DNA from: Erinaceus europaeus | Lineage: Eukaryota > Chordata > Mammalia > Eulipotyphla > Erinaceidae | Reading direction: 5' to 3' | Assembly: GCF_950295315.1 (NCBI RefSeq) | Contig: NC_080166.1 | Span: 97,345,141-97,409,140 of the forward strand | Length of the DNA stretch: 64,000 bases | Shown: positions 33,081 through 43,984 of the stretch, in pieces | Layout: every line of letters starts with the position of its first letter | Position numbering within the stretch: position 1 is the first letter of the stretch | Program-made: the position numbers and the translations under genes | Notes under the pieces: model-generated | The model's database searches: none | Seen by the model: the letters and a program-made list of their open reading frames with translations, nothing else | What the model was told of the DNA's origin: nothing

Positions 33081-35343
33081 GCATGACACCCTCATTCCAT
33101 AAGAAAAGAGAGATATATGCATGATTTTTTTGTTAATTTCTGTGATATATTACAAATGTAATATATATAGAGAGAGCAGTTCTGTTATCAGCCTTTTCCC
33201 GTACAATGCCCACTGTATAAAAAATGCTACACTTCAATTTTAAAAGGTTAGTAAATGCTAAAGAAAAATAAACCATTAGCTTTATATCCGTATTGTTAAG
33301 AAAATGGCACTGATTTTGATCCCTGTGGCTTAGTGGTTAAGTAAGAAAATCTAAACAAGCATAATTTTACTGAACTGATAGAAAGCATTTATGGTCACCA
33401 TTCTCCATTCTTTACCAGCCACAGCAAAACATAGAATCTAATTAGTTTCATATGAAATGAAACATCATCACTTTTTTTTTTTACTTGCACTGAATTCACT
33501 TCCAAGGAATCATTTCTAACACTTGCTTTTAGATCCCTTTTGCATATATTACTGCATTTTAGTTGAGGGTGGGGGATAATTAAATGTGTTACAGCAAAGC
33601 TAGAGGATTTTTTCAGTCACTTGGATGAAAGAGAAAGTCTGCACTGAGAAGTTGGAAGTTCCCTCCACTAACAATCTGTTTCCAAGGAGGTGTCTGTAAC
33701 AAACAGAGAAACAGGCTGCAGTGTGCCTTCATTTTTCTCCTGTTCATTTGCGATCACAGCCAATCAAGGTTGAGGACATCACTAAGCAATAGGGCGCTGT
33801 TGCTTTTAATTGGTAAACTATCTTCCAAAAATAACATCTTCAGGCTTCACAACATCCTAGTCATAGAGTCATTAAAGAATGAATGTCTTTACTGTACAGG
33901 AGGACCTCTATGAATAATGAATAGGCCTTTCTTTTTCCTGGGAAACAAACATGTTCCAGCCTGTTCATGGTAATGGACAGTATTGTGAATGTGCATGACG
34001 TGGAAGGACATCACATCTGCTCTAACTTTTACCTTCTCTTAGGTAGATAACTGATTATAGGAACAAACCAGTGGAAAGGTCATTCAAGCTGATTTTAAAT
34101 TTGTAACATGCAATCTGGCTTACATGTTGCTTTGGCAAGTTTCAAAGATGACATAGTACCAAAAATTGAAGAGCTGAAGGATCATATTTTGGTCTCAAAT
34201 GGGCAAGACTGGCTTACACAATGTTGAGAAGAAAAGAACACAGTATTTAAGAGACCAGAATTTCATCTTCATTTTCAGCTTTTATGAAAACACAGTTGAA
34301 CCATGATGATTCTCCTGGGCACACATCAAACATAGTTTGTGCTGTCAAAAGAGAACTAAATTCAGATATTTGTGCCAGGGAGATTTCACAAAATAACTAA
34401 TGAAAAGTAGGATCTAAGATTTAAAAAAATGATAATGAGCTTGCAATGTGTTTAAAACTATTTGGCTTTTCCTTCAGAAAGATCATCAAAGGGCTTAATG
34501 TATTTTGCAAATTACTTCCATAATGCTTTCACTTACAAAGAATATAATTTGCTAGTCTATTTTCATAATGAATGAGAGCTTAATGAATCACACATACTTC
34601 ACCATTCAACAGAAATATGGGTATTACAGCACTGAATTGAAATAGTCATTATAGCAAGTTTTGGACTTTGGCAAGACCATTTCTAAAGATTGTTCTTTCC
34701 TCCTTTTTCATTTCTTTCTTTCCATCTTGTCTTTTCCCTTCTTTCCTCCCTCTCTTTCCCCTTTCTCTTTCTCTCTCTTTCAACATGTCCCTTTTCAAGT
34801 AGTTTTAAGGAATTAATCACTATGCAAATTATTGTTCATTGCTATTGTTAGCAGTTCAAATGGAAAATTTTACATTTGCAAGAAGATTATGAATTTTCAC
34901 AGACCACAAACTCTGATGTAACGAATGGAAGTTTCCTTATTACTGCTACCCCCCCCCCAATAATAGAACTGGATTTCTATTTTAAGGCCCTCTTCCACTC
35001 AGTAGCAGAAAATGTAAGCATGCCAATTCAAGGTAAATTTCATCACAAAAAAATTCTCTCAGACATAGCTCCTTCACTAGGGAGGATTTTTTGTTGTTTA
35101 CTTATTTTTCACAAAAAGATGGCAAAATATTCAGACATTGGTAAAACTGATCATTTAGCTATTGGTCATAGCTGTTTTGTAGGGTGGAATTCTCTGAAAT
35201 ATAACTAGATATTGTTTGGTCCTCTGACTATATGGGCCATCATACATCCTAGGCCTTGCCTTCCTTCATCTCTTTCATCGAGACTTTCATATCCAACTGT
35301 GTTATAAGTATTGACAAACTTCTTTCCTTAACATCTCCCTCTC
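33081..35343. other. Unique intergenic sequence, repeat-poor
   Basis: About 2.3 kb with no recognised SINE or LINE. The 110-codon frame at 34876-35208 has no domain or splice context. A subregion at 33630-34050 is listed separately. Confidence 0.55.
33630..34050. promoter_or_regulatory. Candidate distal regulatory element (weak)
   Basis: This segment is less AT-rich than its surroundings and contains CCAATCA (about 33760), TTAATTGG (about 33809) and TGACGT (about 33997) in unique sequence about 11 kb upstream of GPC6. These are only motif matches by eye; conservation was not tested. Confidence 0.2.
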
Positions 35344-35390
35344 TTCCTTCCTTCCTTCCTTCCTTCCTTCCTTCCTTCCTTCCTTCCTTT
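35344..35390. repeat. (TTCC)n microsatellite
   Basis: About 11 units, then a CT-rich run to about 35412. Confidence 0.95.
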
Positions 35391-35419
35391 TTCTTTCTCT
35401 CTCTCTCTCTTTCATTTTC

Positions 35420-36112
35420 TCCTTTTTCAAAAAATTTTTATTTATAAAATGGAAACACTGACAAAAACCATAGGATAAGAGGGGTACAACTCCACACAGT
35501 TCCCACCACCAGAACTCCATATCCCTTCCCCTCCCCCGATAGCTTTCTTATTCTTTATCCCTCTGGGAATATGGACCCAGGGTATTTATGGGATGCAGAA
35601 GGTGGAAGGTCTGGCTTCTGTAATTGCTTCCTCACTGAACATGGGTATTGACAGCTCGATCCATACTCCCAGCCTCTCTCTTTCTTTCCCTAGTGGGGCA
35701 GAGCTTTGAGGAAGCTGGACTCCAGGACACATTGGTGGGGTCATCTGCCCAGGGAAGTCCGGCTGGCATCATGTTAGCATGTGGAATCTGGTGGCTAAAA
35801 AAAGAGTTAACATATAGATTAAAAAAAATTGAATCTAAAGGCTGGAAAAGTTCATATGAAGAGTTGGGTAGGGTCTTTGTTTTATAGGTAGTTAGTAGTC
35901 CTATTTTAGTTGTATTCCAGAGAGCTCATGACTATAGTAGTTTGTTGTTGTTTTATTTCTTGAGCCTGACATCTGATATACAGGTGGATCTAAGTGATTG
36001 TCTGGGGAGATGATGTCATGGCTGGAAAAAGGACCAGAAAGCTAGATCAGGGAAGAGAGTAGTTCCCAAATATGGGAAAGGTGTATAAATATTATTGACT
36101 GTAAACCCCATC
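35420..36112 (-). mobile_element. L1-type LINE 3' region
   Basis: The minus strand ends GGAGTTGTACCCCTC.. CCATTTTATAAATAAAAA, a polyadenylation-type terminus. The body matches 10865-12060 block by block (TTTATCCCTCTGGGAATATGG, GGGATGCAGAAGGTGGAAGG, CCAAATATGGGAAAGGTG). The plus-strand 79-codon frame at 35648-35887 is an artefact of it. Confidence 0.78.
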
Positions 36113-36114
36113 TT

Positions 36115-36462
36115 TCTTTCTTTTGCCACCAGGCTTACTTACTGCTGGAGACTGGTGCCAGCACAACAAATCTACCACTTCTGGCAGTCATTTTTTTTTT
36201 CTTTTTTCTTTCCATTTTATTTTATAGGATAGAGAGAAATTTAGACAGACCTGTTTCACTGCTTGTGGAGTTTCCCCTTCTGGCAGTCTTTTCTTTTTTC
36301 TTTCCATTTTATTTTATAGGATAGAGAGAAATTTAGACAGACTTGTTTCACTGCTTGTGGAGCTCCCCCCCTGCAGTTGGGGAGCAATGATTGAGCCCTG
36401 GCCCTTGAGCATGGAAACATGTATGCTCAGCCAGGGACAGCACCACTCTGCCCTCATAGGTT
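36115..36462 (-). mobile_element. SINE with internal 99-bp tandem duplication
   Basis: Reverse-oriented SINE (TGCCACCAGGCTTACTTAC.. GATTGAGCCCTGGCCC). The segment from CTGGCAGTC at 36181 repeats from CTGGCAGTC at 36280, each running through GATAGAGAGAAATTTAGACAGAC to GCTTGTGGAG. There are only a few differences between copies. Confidence 0.8.
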
Positions 36463-36804
36463 TCTTTTTCATTATCTATTCCCCATATTGTGATTATGGC
36501 ACAAAAAGGGGTAGTATGCTCTCCTGCACCTCTCTCTGCAGATTTATTATTGAGCCCTGCACCCTTTCTATATCTGGTTCACTGTTTCCATTCCACTGTA
36601 GTACAAGGACTATCAGAAAGAATACAGACTCCACTATCTGCAGACAGGAGTGTCTGAATACACATCTCTACCAGACTGCTGGAGATCCTAATCCTATCAG
36701 GACTCAGTCCACAGAGAGAACACAGGGAAATTCTAGCTTCTCTTAACTTCATCTACATTCCTTTCTTCATTTGTACCAGCATCGCTTGCTTTTTAGAATA
36801 GGGT
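36463..36804. other. Unrecognised intergenic sequence
   Basis: Nothing supported. Confidence 0.55.
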
Positions 36805-37009
36805 GAGAAAATGGCTCTTGTGGGCTGGAGAGATAGCATACTGGTCATGCAAAAATACTTTCATGCCTAGACTTCAAAGTCCTAGGTTCAATCCCCAACA
36901 TCATCATAAGTCAGAGTTGAGCAGTGTTTTGATATTTCTCTTTTTCTTTGGATTTCTTTTCTCTCTCATTAAAATAAAATATAGTTTTAAAAAGAGAAAA
37001 TGGCTCCTG
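36805..37009 (+). mobile_element. SINE, family C, with 16-bp TSD
   Basis: The body 36821-36993 lies between GAGAAAATGGCTCTTG (36805-36820) and GAGAAAATGGCTCCTG (36994-37009), one mismatch. GGGCTGGAGAGATAGCATAC, CTAGGTTCAATCCCCAACATC and AGTTGAGCAGTG are typical. Confidence 0.93.
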
Positions 37010-37816
37010 CTTTTTAAGGATTAAATTCTTTGAAATACATTGCTTATAATCTATAAAACAGAGCCACTTCCTTAATTTTAAAAAAGTAAGATTTATTCCT
37101 GAGATATATATATATATACTTATATATATGTATATATATTCATGTATGTACACATATATGAACCATATATGAACTTCAGGCTGTGCAAATGTTATGACAA
37201 TATTTTTTCATTGCTCATGTCAACTGTTTCTTTACATATGTGTATATATTATTCATAGAAATAAATGTAGATATAAAGTATATCTATCTAATATTTATAT
37301 ATACTGAGGCACTATCACATTTTATTACAAGTATGTTATGAAATTATGTAAAAACAGTCTGTATCTTTACTCTAAGGAACCTTCTAGTATAGTGTTCTAC
37401 ACAGTCAAGTTTCTTTAAAGTTTAAAGTTATTGAGAATATAATTAGATATAAAGATAAAAAGGTGTTATGAAAGAATTCAAGAACAAGTAAGTACAAAGT
37501 CCCAGACTTTAAACTTTGTAATATCAGGCATACTTAGCAAATTTATATTTTACTACTATTTATTTTAAAAGTTATGTGTCAATTTAATTATTTTGTATGA
37601 TATGTTTTTATGTCATTGTGGGTTACAATATGATTTATGTCTTAAGGATTGACAGTTGTTTCCTTTATATGGCTTACCTAAAAGCAATCAAACCACAAAT
37701 GTGGCTACACTTCACAAAGATTACTTTGGTACATTTTAGCGGAAAGACTAGTGATTCAGAACAGCTCATTTTTGTTTTTCTTTGCTCCAGATCTTTGATA
37801 ATTCTAATTCCTAGGG
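37010..37816. other. AT-rich unrecognised sequence
   Basis: (TA)n-rich at about 37105-37160; nothing else supported. Confidence 0.6.
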
Positions 37817-37838
37817 AAAGGTTTTATTTATTTTGGTG

Positions 37839-37874
<36 letters not shown>

Positions 37875-37977
37875 CAGCACTGCTCACCTTGTTCCAGGTA
37901 TTGAACCTGGGACCTCAGAGCCTTAGGAATGAAAGTCTTTTACCTAACCATTATTGCTAAGGCAAAAGGTCTTAATT
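37817..37977 (-). mobile_element. SINE, family C, with imperfect TSD
   Basis: AAAGGTTTTATTT (37817-37829) and AAAGGTCTTAATT (37965-37977) flank it. Between them are (ATT)n, CAGCACTGCTCACC, AGGTATTGAACCTGGGACCTCAGAGCC and TACCTAACCATTATTGC, the reverse of family C. Confidence 0.88.
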
Positions 37978-38149
37978 GTAATTGGCACTCAATTATGCTT
38001 TGAAGAACTAATAAACCCGAACATACATAAAATGATCAGGGTCATGAATTAGCTTGTTCTTTTGAATATTCAGTATCTGCTACATGTACCCTCTAAAAGC
38101 CTCCCAGACTAAGAAGGTTTACTTAATCCTATACAATATTTTCTTTTTT

Positions 38150-38363
38150 GGGGGGTATTATCATTATTTATAGGATGGAGACAGCCAGAAATTGAGAGGG
38201 AAGGGGCGATAGAGAGGGAGAGAGACAGAGAGACACCTGGAACACTGCTCCAGCACTTGCAAAGCTTTTCCCCTGCAGGTGGGGAGCTGAGGGCTCGAAC
38301 TTACACTGTTTCTTATGCTTCCTATTATGTGTGCTTAACCTGGTGCTCCACCACCTAGCCCCC
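38150..38363 (-). mobile_element. SINE, family B
   Basis: The plus strand reads TTATAGGATGGAGACAGCCAG, CTCCAGCACTTGCAAAGC, CCCCTGCAGGTGGGGAGC and CTTAACCTGGTGCTCCACCACC. Confidence 0.88.
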
Positions 38364-38390
38364 ATTTACTATTTTTAAAGAATATTATAA

Positions 38391-38645
38391 AATGGCACAA
38401 AGTGCAGGGACTGGTTAAGAATCCTGGTTTGAGCCCCCCAGCTCCCCACCTGCAGGGAGTCACTTCACAGGCAGTGATACAGGTCTGCAGGTGTCTATCT
38501 TCTCTCCCCTGCTATGTCTGCCCCTCCTCTCTCCATTTCTCTCTGTCTTGTCTAACAATGACGACATCAGTAACAACAACAATAATAACTACAACAACAA
38601 TAAAAAGCAACAAGGGCAACAAGAGGGAAAATAAATAAATAATAA
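38391..38645 (+). mobile_element. SINE, family A, 5'-truncated
   Basis: Begins inside the head (ATGGCACAAAGTGCAGGGACTGG). It continues CCCCAGCTCCCCACCTGCAGG, GATACAGGTCTGCAGGTGTC, ACATCAGTAACAACAAC and an AAATAAATAA tail. Confidence 0.9.
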
Positions 38646-38762
38646 AAATATATTATTTATAAAATAAATATATTTAATATAAAAATATTTAATTTATAAA
38701 TATATTAATATATAAATATATATATTAATATATAAATATATTTAATTTAAAAATATATTAAC
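38646..38762. repeat. AT-rich degenerate tandem sequence
   Basis: About 115 bp almost entirely A and T, with imperfect repeats of ATATTTAATATAAAAAT type, directly after the SINE tail. Confidence 0.8.
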
Positions 38763-39620
38763 CAGTAGGAGGTCAATTTGTTAAATTAGCTAATATGCAC
38801 TAGTAGAATTCACATTGGTTGGTTGACAAATAGTAAGATATGTACTTGATCACACACTTCCAGGAGTATGGTATAAGAAAATGTTGCTCTGTGTCCCTTC
38901 TAAAACTAATTCAAAACTCCACAGGACTCTGCCACCCACTAGCGTCAAGCAAACACAATGACATTTGCAACTAATCAGGATTTTCTTATCTTTCAAGTAA
39001 ATAAACTAATCAGCAGTTCACTCCTTTCCAAAGCTGTGTATCTAATATGTATTCTCCAAAGTAGGAGGACTTAAAACACAAACATGCATTTCTTGCTCTC
39101 CAAGAACTTATGGTCTAGATCTCATAGAACAAGAGGAATGGCAGATAACAATTTCTAGGTAAGTTGGATTGTTATACATACTCTTTCATCCAACTGAGCC
39201 CCCATGAAGTAAATGTTATGAACCAAAAATGCAACTGCCTTTACTTCAAAAATAGCAATTCAGTTTTTCCTGTCAAAGACTGCATCATGGCTCTGGAAAA
39301 CCTGTTATCTTTTGACTAACTTGACTAGTCACAAATTTAGAATCACTGTAAGGATAAACCACTCCTGTATGATTCAGCTCTTCTGTATTATTTCATCAGT
39401 AACACAAATGCATTTATATGTGTATTTGTGTATCTTTAGCTTTCATGAAAAAATACACCCTGTAGGCCTGGGAATTCTGAATTTTGAGCTCATTATTATA
39501 AAACTACAAAGTGTAAAACTGTATAAACCAATTAAAGACTCCATTAGAAATATCTAAGAATAAATCATCCATATCTTTATTAAATTACAGGAAGTATCAA
39601 TAGCAAAGAAGATACATGAT
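38763..39620. other. Unrecognised intergenic sequence
   Basis: The 81-codon frame at 39312-39557 has no support as a gene. Confidence 0.6.
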
Positions 39621-39917
39621 TGGATCCTTTTTTATTTTATTTTATTTATTTATTCCCTTTTGTTGCCCTTGTTGTTTTATTGTTGTAGTTATTATTGTTG
39701 TTGTCGTTGTTGGATAGGACAGAGAGAAATGGAGAGAGGAGGGGAAGACAGAGAGGAGGAGAGAAAGATAGACAACTGCAGACCTGCTTCATCGCCTGTG
39801 AAGCGACTCCCCTGCAGGTGGGGAGCCGGGGTTCGAACCGGGATCCTTATGCCGGTCCTTGTGCTTTGTGCCACCTGCGCTTAACCCGCTGCGCTACAGC
39901 CGGACTCCCTGGATCCT
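39621..39917 (-). mobile_element. SINE, family A, near-intact young copy with TSD
   Basis: TGGATCCT at 39621-39628 and 39910-39917 flanks the body 39629-39909. On the minus strand the head keeps TAGCGCAGCGGG (A box) and GGTTCGAACCC (B box), so the Pol III promoter looks intact. CpGs are mostly retained. Confidence 0.96.
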
Positions 39918-41321
39918 GTTTTAATTGTTATGTATTAACTTTTATTTCCCGTTACACTTGTTTTGATTATCATTTATTTTTCTTAGTATTATAGCAACCA
40001 TCAGTGAAATTGGGAACTATAGTGTAGTGGTGATTAATTGTTTTTGAAATAAAATGTTCATAGTTAAATTATTTGATTCCAATTACCAAGTAAATAATGG
40101 CTTGAAAATAGCTTTTCTATTATACACTTACTCCAGGTGATTTGAGGATGATTCTGAGGTGGGTCACTTCTTGCCTTAGAAAAAAATGGTGCATTGCTTG
40201 ATGAGTAATAACTGTCAAGAGAAAGGCTGAGTGGTGGAATTTGTGCTACAAATTTGACTTCCCTGGTCTAGATTGCCTGTTAAATAATTCTATAAATTTT
40301 ATTTTCCAATGTAAAATTAGTTTACCTGCTTAAACAGATTGATGATTTAACATTGAAATTTCATTTTCTTATAAAGAACTGAAGAGGGAGTTCAGTGAAT
40401 GAAAGACTTCAATGTCAAAACTTACTCTAATGAAATGTGCTCCACAGTTCAAAGCCATCTGCTAAATTCATGATTGAAGACCTGGAAAGTTAAAAAAAAA
40501 AAAAGTCATATCTCTACATTCTCATCATATTCCCTTGACTTAGTTTTTTTTTTTTTCAGACTGATAAAATTAGCGAGGATAAAGTTTTTTTGTATTTTAA
40601 GAATCAGCAGTATCATGAACCATTTCTCCTGACTTCACATCTTTATAATAAAAGCTACTATAATAAAGTCATGGCTAGGTGGTGTCTTTATTACTACAAC
40701 CTCTCCCATGAGTTCTCAGTTAAAAATATTCTGGGGGAGGCAGAAAAATGTCAATTATGTCAGAACATATTTCTCTGCCTGTTGAAAAAAAAGGCATACA
40801 GTTTCTGATGGTTGCCTATTTTTTTTCAAAAGATTGATATATAACCTTACACTTTTGTAGCAAATTAAAAGTAGATAAGAGTATGTTAGAATATGAAGTT
40901 ATTGCTCTAAAAGTAACAATCATAAATTGTGAAGTGTCTAGCATCTAATATCTATCCCAGATACCACCAGATACTTCTTTTTTCCCCAAAAATTCTGTGG
41001 GGAAAAAAAAACAACCTCAAATCACTTAAAACACAGAAGATGGAAAAAAGATTAAAATAATGTTACTAAATTAATAATCTTGGTGTCTCTCATGAAAATA
41101 GTCATAGGTGCCTTTTTATTGAGAAATAAAAATATGCTAATTCAATTTTGGAGTCTTATTGTATTGAATTGTATTCCATTTAAAATGTGGATAAATGTAT
41201 TTTGAATTAAAACAACATTTACTCAGTGGCTATGCTAGTTCTGTCTAAGCCTTTCTGAAGTTCTTTTGGAAATAATCTAATTAGAGCTTCTTTTGTATGC
41301 ATTTCAAAGGTCACAAGTCAT
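39918..41321. other. Unrecognised intergenic sequence
   Basis: AT-rich; short A- and T-runs near 40490 and 40545. No gene or clear repeat. Confidence 0.6.
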
Positions 41322-41480
41322 CAGGTGTTTCTATTGCTGTTGTTTGTTTTTACCAGAGCACTGCTTGACTCTGGTTTATGGTGGTGCTGAGGAATGAACT
41401 TGGGAACTTTGAGCCTCAAGCATGAGGTTCTCTTTGCATAATCATTATGATACCTACCCCCACCAGGTGTTTCTATTGCT
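41322..41480 (-). mobile_element. SINE, family C, with 17-bp perfect TSD
   Basis: CAGGTGTTTCTATTGCT at 41322-41338 and 41464-41480 flanks a body with TTTACCAGAGCACTGC, GGTGGTGCTGAGGAATGAAC and CTTTGCATAATCATTATG on the plus strand. Confidence 0.95.
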
Positions 41481-41564
41481 ACCAGGTTTGACTAACTTGA
41501 ATTCAAATCTGCCTGCATATTGGCTATGGGCTAATTTAATAGTCCAAGACAAAAAATAAATTAT

Positions 41565-41763
41565 CTCTGGAGGCCCAGGAGATATTTTACTAGGTAGAAC
41601 ACACACTGTACTATGTTGGAGGACTGGGGTTCAAGCCTCAGGCTACCAAAGGGGAGCACAATGCAGAGGAGAAGTATCTGGTGGTTGTGGAGCAATGCCT
41701 GGTGTCTTGCCTCTCTCTGTCTCAAACCCCATTGATTGGAAAAAAAAGAAAAAGAAAAGGAAG

Positions 41764-41766
<3 letters not shown>
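41565..41766 (+). mobile_element. SINE, old tRNA-derived family
   Basis: GGCCCAGGAGATATTTTACTAGG, GGACTGGGGTTCAAGCCTCAGGC, AGCAATGCCTGGTGTC and CTCTCTGTCTC, then an A-rich tail running into a CA repeat. Confidence 0.7.

Positions 41767-41833
<67 letters not shown>
41767..41833. repeat. (CA)33 microsatellite
   Basis: 67 bp uninterrupted, growing out of the SINE tail. Confidence 0.97.
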
Positions 41834-41835
<2 letters not shown>

Positions 41836-43148
41836 CAGTAGAAGCAATGGAATTATTTAAAGTGTGAAGTCCTGGAGGTAAAAACAAAAAGTATCTAAAC
41901 ACTGAGCATTGGCAAACAAGTAATTGAGGATATAGATAAAATTACCAGCTTCATTATAAAGATTCTCAGCTCCTGTTTCTGGAAGTCCTTATGGGTGGAT
42001 GTGTCTAATTCATTCCCATATACATTCACTTTTTCCAAAATGTCACCATTTTCTATCCACATATAATGCCCTTGACTGCTATCAGTCAGTGGGGGTGGAG
42101 AAGGAGGGTTATAAATTCACTACTTAACAACAATAGTGCTGATGTAGCTTCAAACTCTTGACTTCCAGTGTCATATCCTTGGGCTGAAACCTCACATTCC
42201 CGCTATCCTGAACTTTCAGTCTTCCCTGAATGTCCTACTCTCTTTTCAGGCATTGTTTCATTCAACTACCTTTCTGCCATCTTTTCCTTCTGGGTGGTAT
42301 ATTGTATTCTCATGGCCTGTCTTTGTTACTTTGTTTCCCTGGGTCAGTATTTTGCCCTCTCTTTTAAACCTTGTTAGAATAAAAAAAAAAAAAAATGAAA
42401 AACTCTAAAATGGGCAACAAAAGATTTCTGGTTAGCCTTTCAGTGGGATGATGCTGTTTTTTATTTTTTATTTTTTATTTTTTTTAGATGGCCCTTTAAA
42501 GATACTTCCTTCTATGGAAACTTGGAATCTTTGACTAGAGTATTTTACAGCATTGCAGTTTGCATAGAACTGACAGTAACTAAAATAACTTCTGTCCACA
42601 AAAATAAAAATAAACCATTTTTTAACAGATGAGATTGTTTTTTTACCTTATAGGAATAATTTTATCTGATTGTCCTACAGGACATTAAACCATCTTGCAT
42701 CTATTTGCAGATTCATTTCAGCATTGTTGATGATATTGGTACATATATCACACTACATATCTAGTAATATATAGTTATGCCATTTATGTGCAATAACCAT
42801 ATGTATTAAATTGGATATATATTACACATATTTAATTGCATAAATTGTGAATACACATATTTTTTATTTTTCCTTTGAACCATTTACAAAATCTTACTGG
42901 TTCCCTCATTAATAAACAAATTGAATCAAATGTTTTACATTTGTATTAGAATGCATTTACATTATTTATTTATAATAAAATATAAACAAATTAACTGTTT
43001 GGAGCACCAACATAACAGATTACTGTAAAGGCCCAGATTATTGGAGAAGTATTTCTTACTGGCTGTTTCATCCCAGGTACTTAGTTTCCTGATTTCTGGA
43101 GTAAATTCCATTGGAATTAAAACTTTTCTATTTCTCTCTTTTTGGTAT

Positions 43149-43151
<3 letters not shown>
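41834..43151. other. Mostly unrecognised intergenic sequence
   Basis: 42150-42370 (CTTGACTTCCAGTGTC.., CATTGTTTCATTCAAC..) may be an old L2-like relic. 42525-42600 is a diverged direct repeat of 43917-43985. Confidence 0.5.

Positions 43152-43188
<37 letters not shown>
43152..43188. repeat. (TG)n microsatellite
   Basis: About 18 units. Confidence 0.95.
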
Positions 43189-43190
<2 letters not shown>

Positions 43191-43460
43191 TATAGTGAAA
43201 TAATTTATTTCAACTCAGTGTCAACAATGATTAGAAAATTGATCTTGTGGTATGAGTTTTTCTGTCAGAAGGATGATAGAAATATGTTCTTTGATGAATG
43301 AAAAATGACAGGGAATCTGGGGTGTAAGCCTTTACTGCTGGTGTTTAGATTTTTGCCAATTGTATGGTTAAATAAGTTAAGACTTATTTCTACTGATAAT
43401 GAGAATAATTCTTACAGATCTGAATCAATGAAATTTTGTGTTTACTTTTGAGCTTTGTTT

Positions 43461-43703
43461 GAAATTGTAAACTGAGGGGACTGGGTGGTGGCACACCTGG
43501 TTGAGCGCACGTTATAGTGCGCAAGGACCCAGGTTCGCGTACCTGGCCCCCACCTGCAGGGGGAAACATTCACGAGTGGTGAAGCAGGTTTCTCTCTCTC
43601 TCTCTCTCTTTATCCCCTCCCCCTTCCCTCTCGATTTCTGGCTGTCTCTATCCAATAAATAAATATAATAAAAAAATTAAATAAAAGAAATTGTAAACTG
43701 AGG
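43461..43703 (+). mobile_element. SINE, family B, with 17-bp perfect TSD
   Basis: GAAATTGTAAACTGAGG at 43461-43477 and 43687-43703 flanks the body 43478-43686. The head GGTGGTGGCACACCTGGTTGAGCGC and CACGAGTGGTGAAGCAGG are near consensus, with CpGs retained. Confidence 0.96.
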
Positions 43704-43984
43704 CTATCTATCTATATATATCAGTATATATCTATATATCCATGGATCTATAAATGAGAAAGTCTTGAGCTTTCTGTATGTAACTAATATTTTCCCACTT
43801 TTGAAGGATATTAGCAAATTAATTGTACAGTCTCTTACAAAACATTTGCAAAGAGCTTGCTTCTTTTGGTTTTCTAGCTGACACTGAGAGCTTATGAAAT
43901 CATTTCTGTGCCTTTGATTATCTGTGACTAGAATATTTTACAACTTTGCAAATAGTAGAAAACTGATAGTAATATAAATTATTC

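Noticed and set aside
34876..35208. A 110-codon protein
   Set aside because: Low-complexity AT-rich coding pattern without recognisable domain; a chance frame is likely.
36357..36746. A 129-codon protein
   Set aside because: Its first part lies in a reverse-oriented SINE and the rest has no recognisable features.
39840..39900. A tRNA gene
   Set aside because: A and B boxes are present, but this and similar sites are the tRNA-derived heads of SINEs and lack a full cloverleaf.
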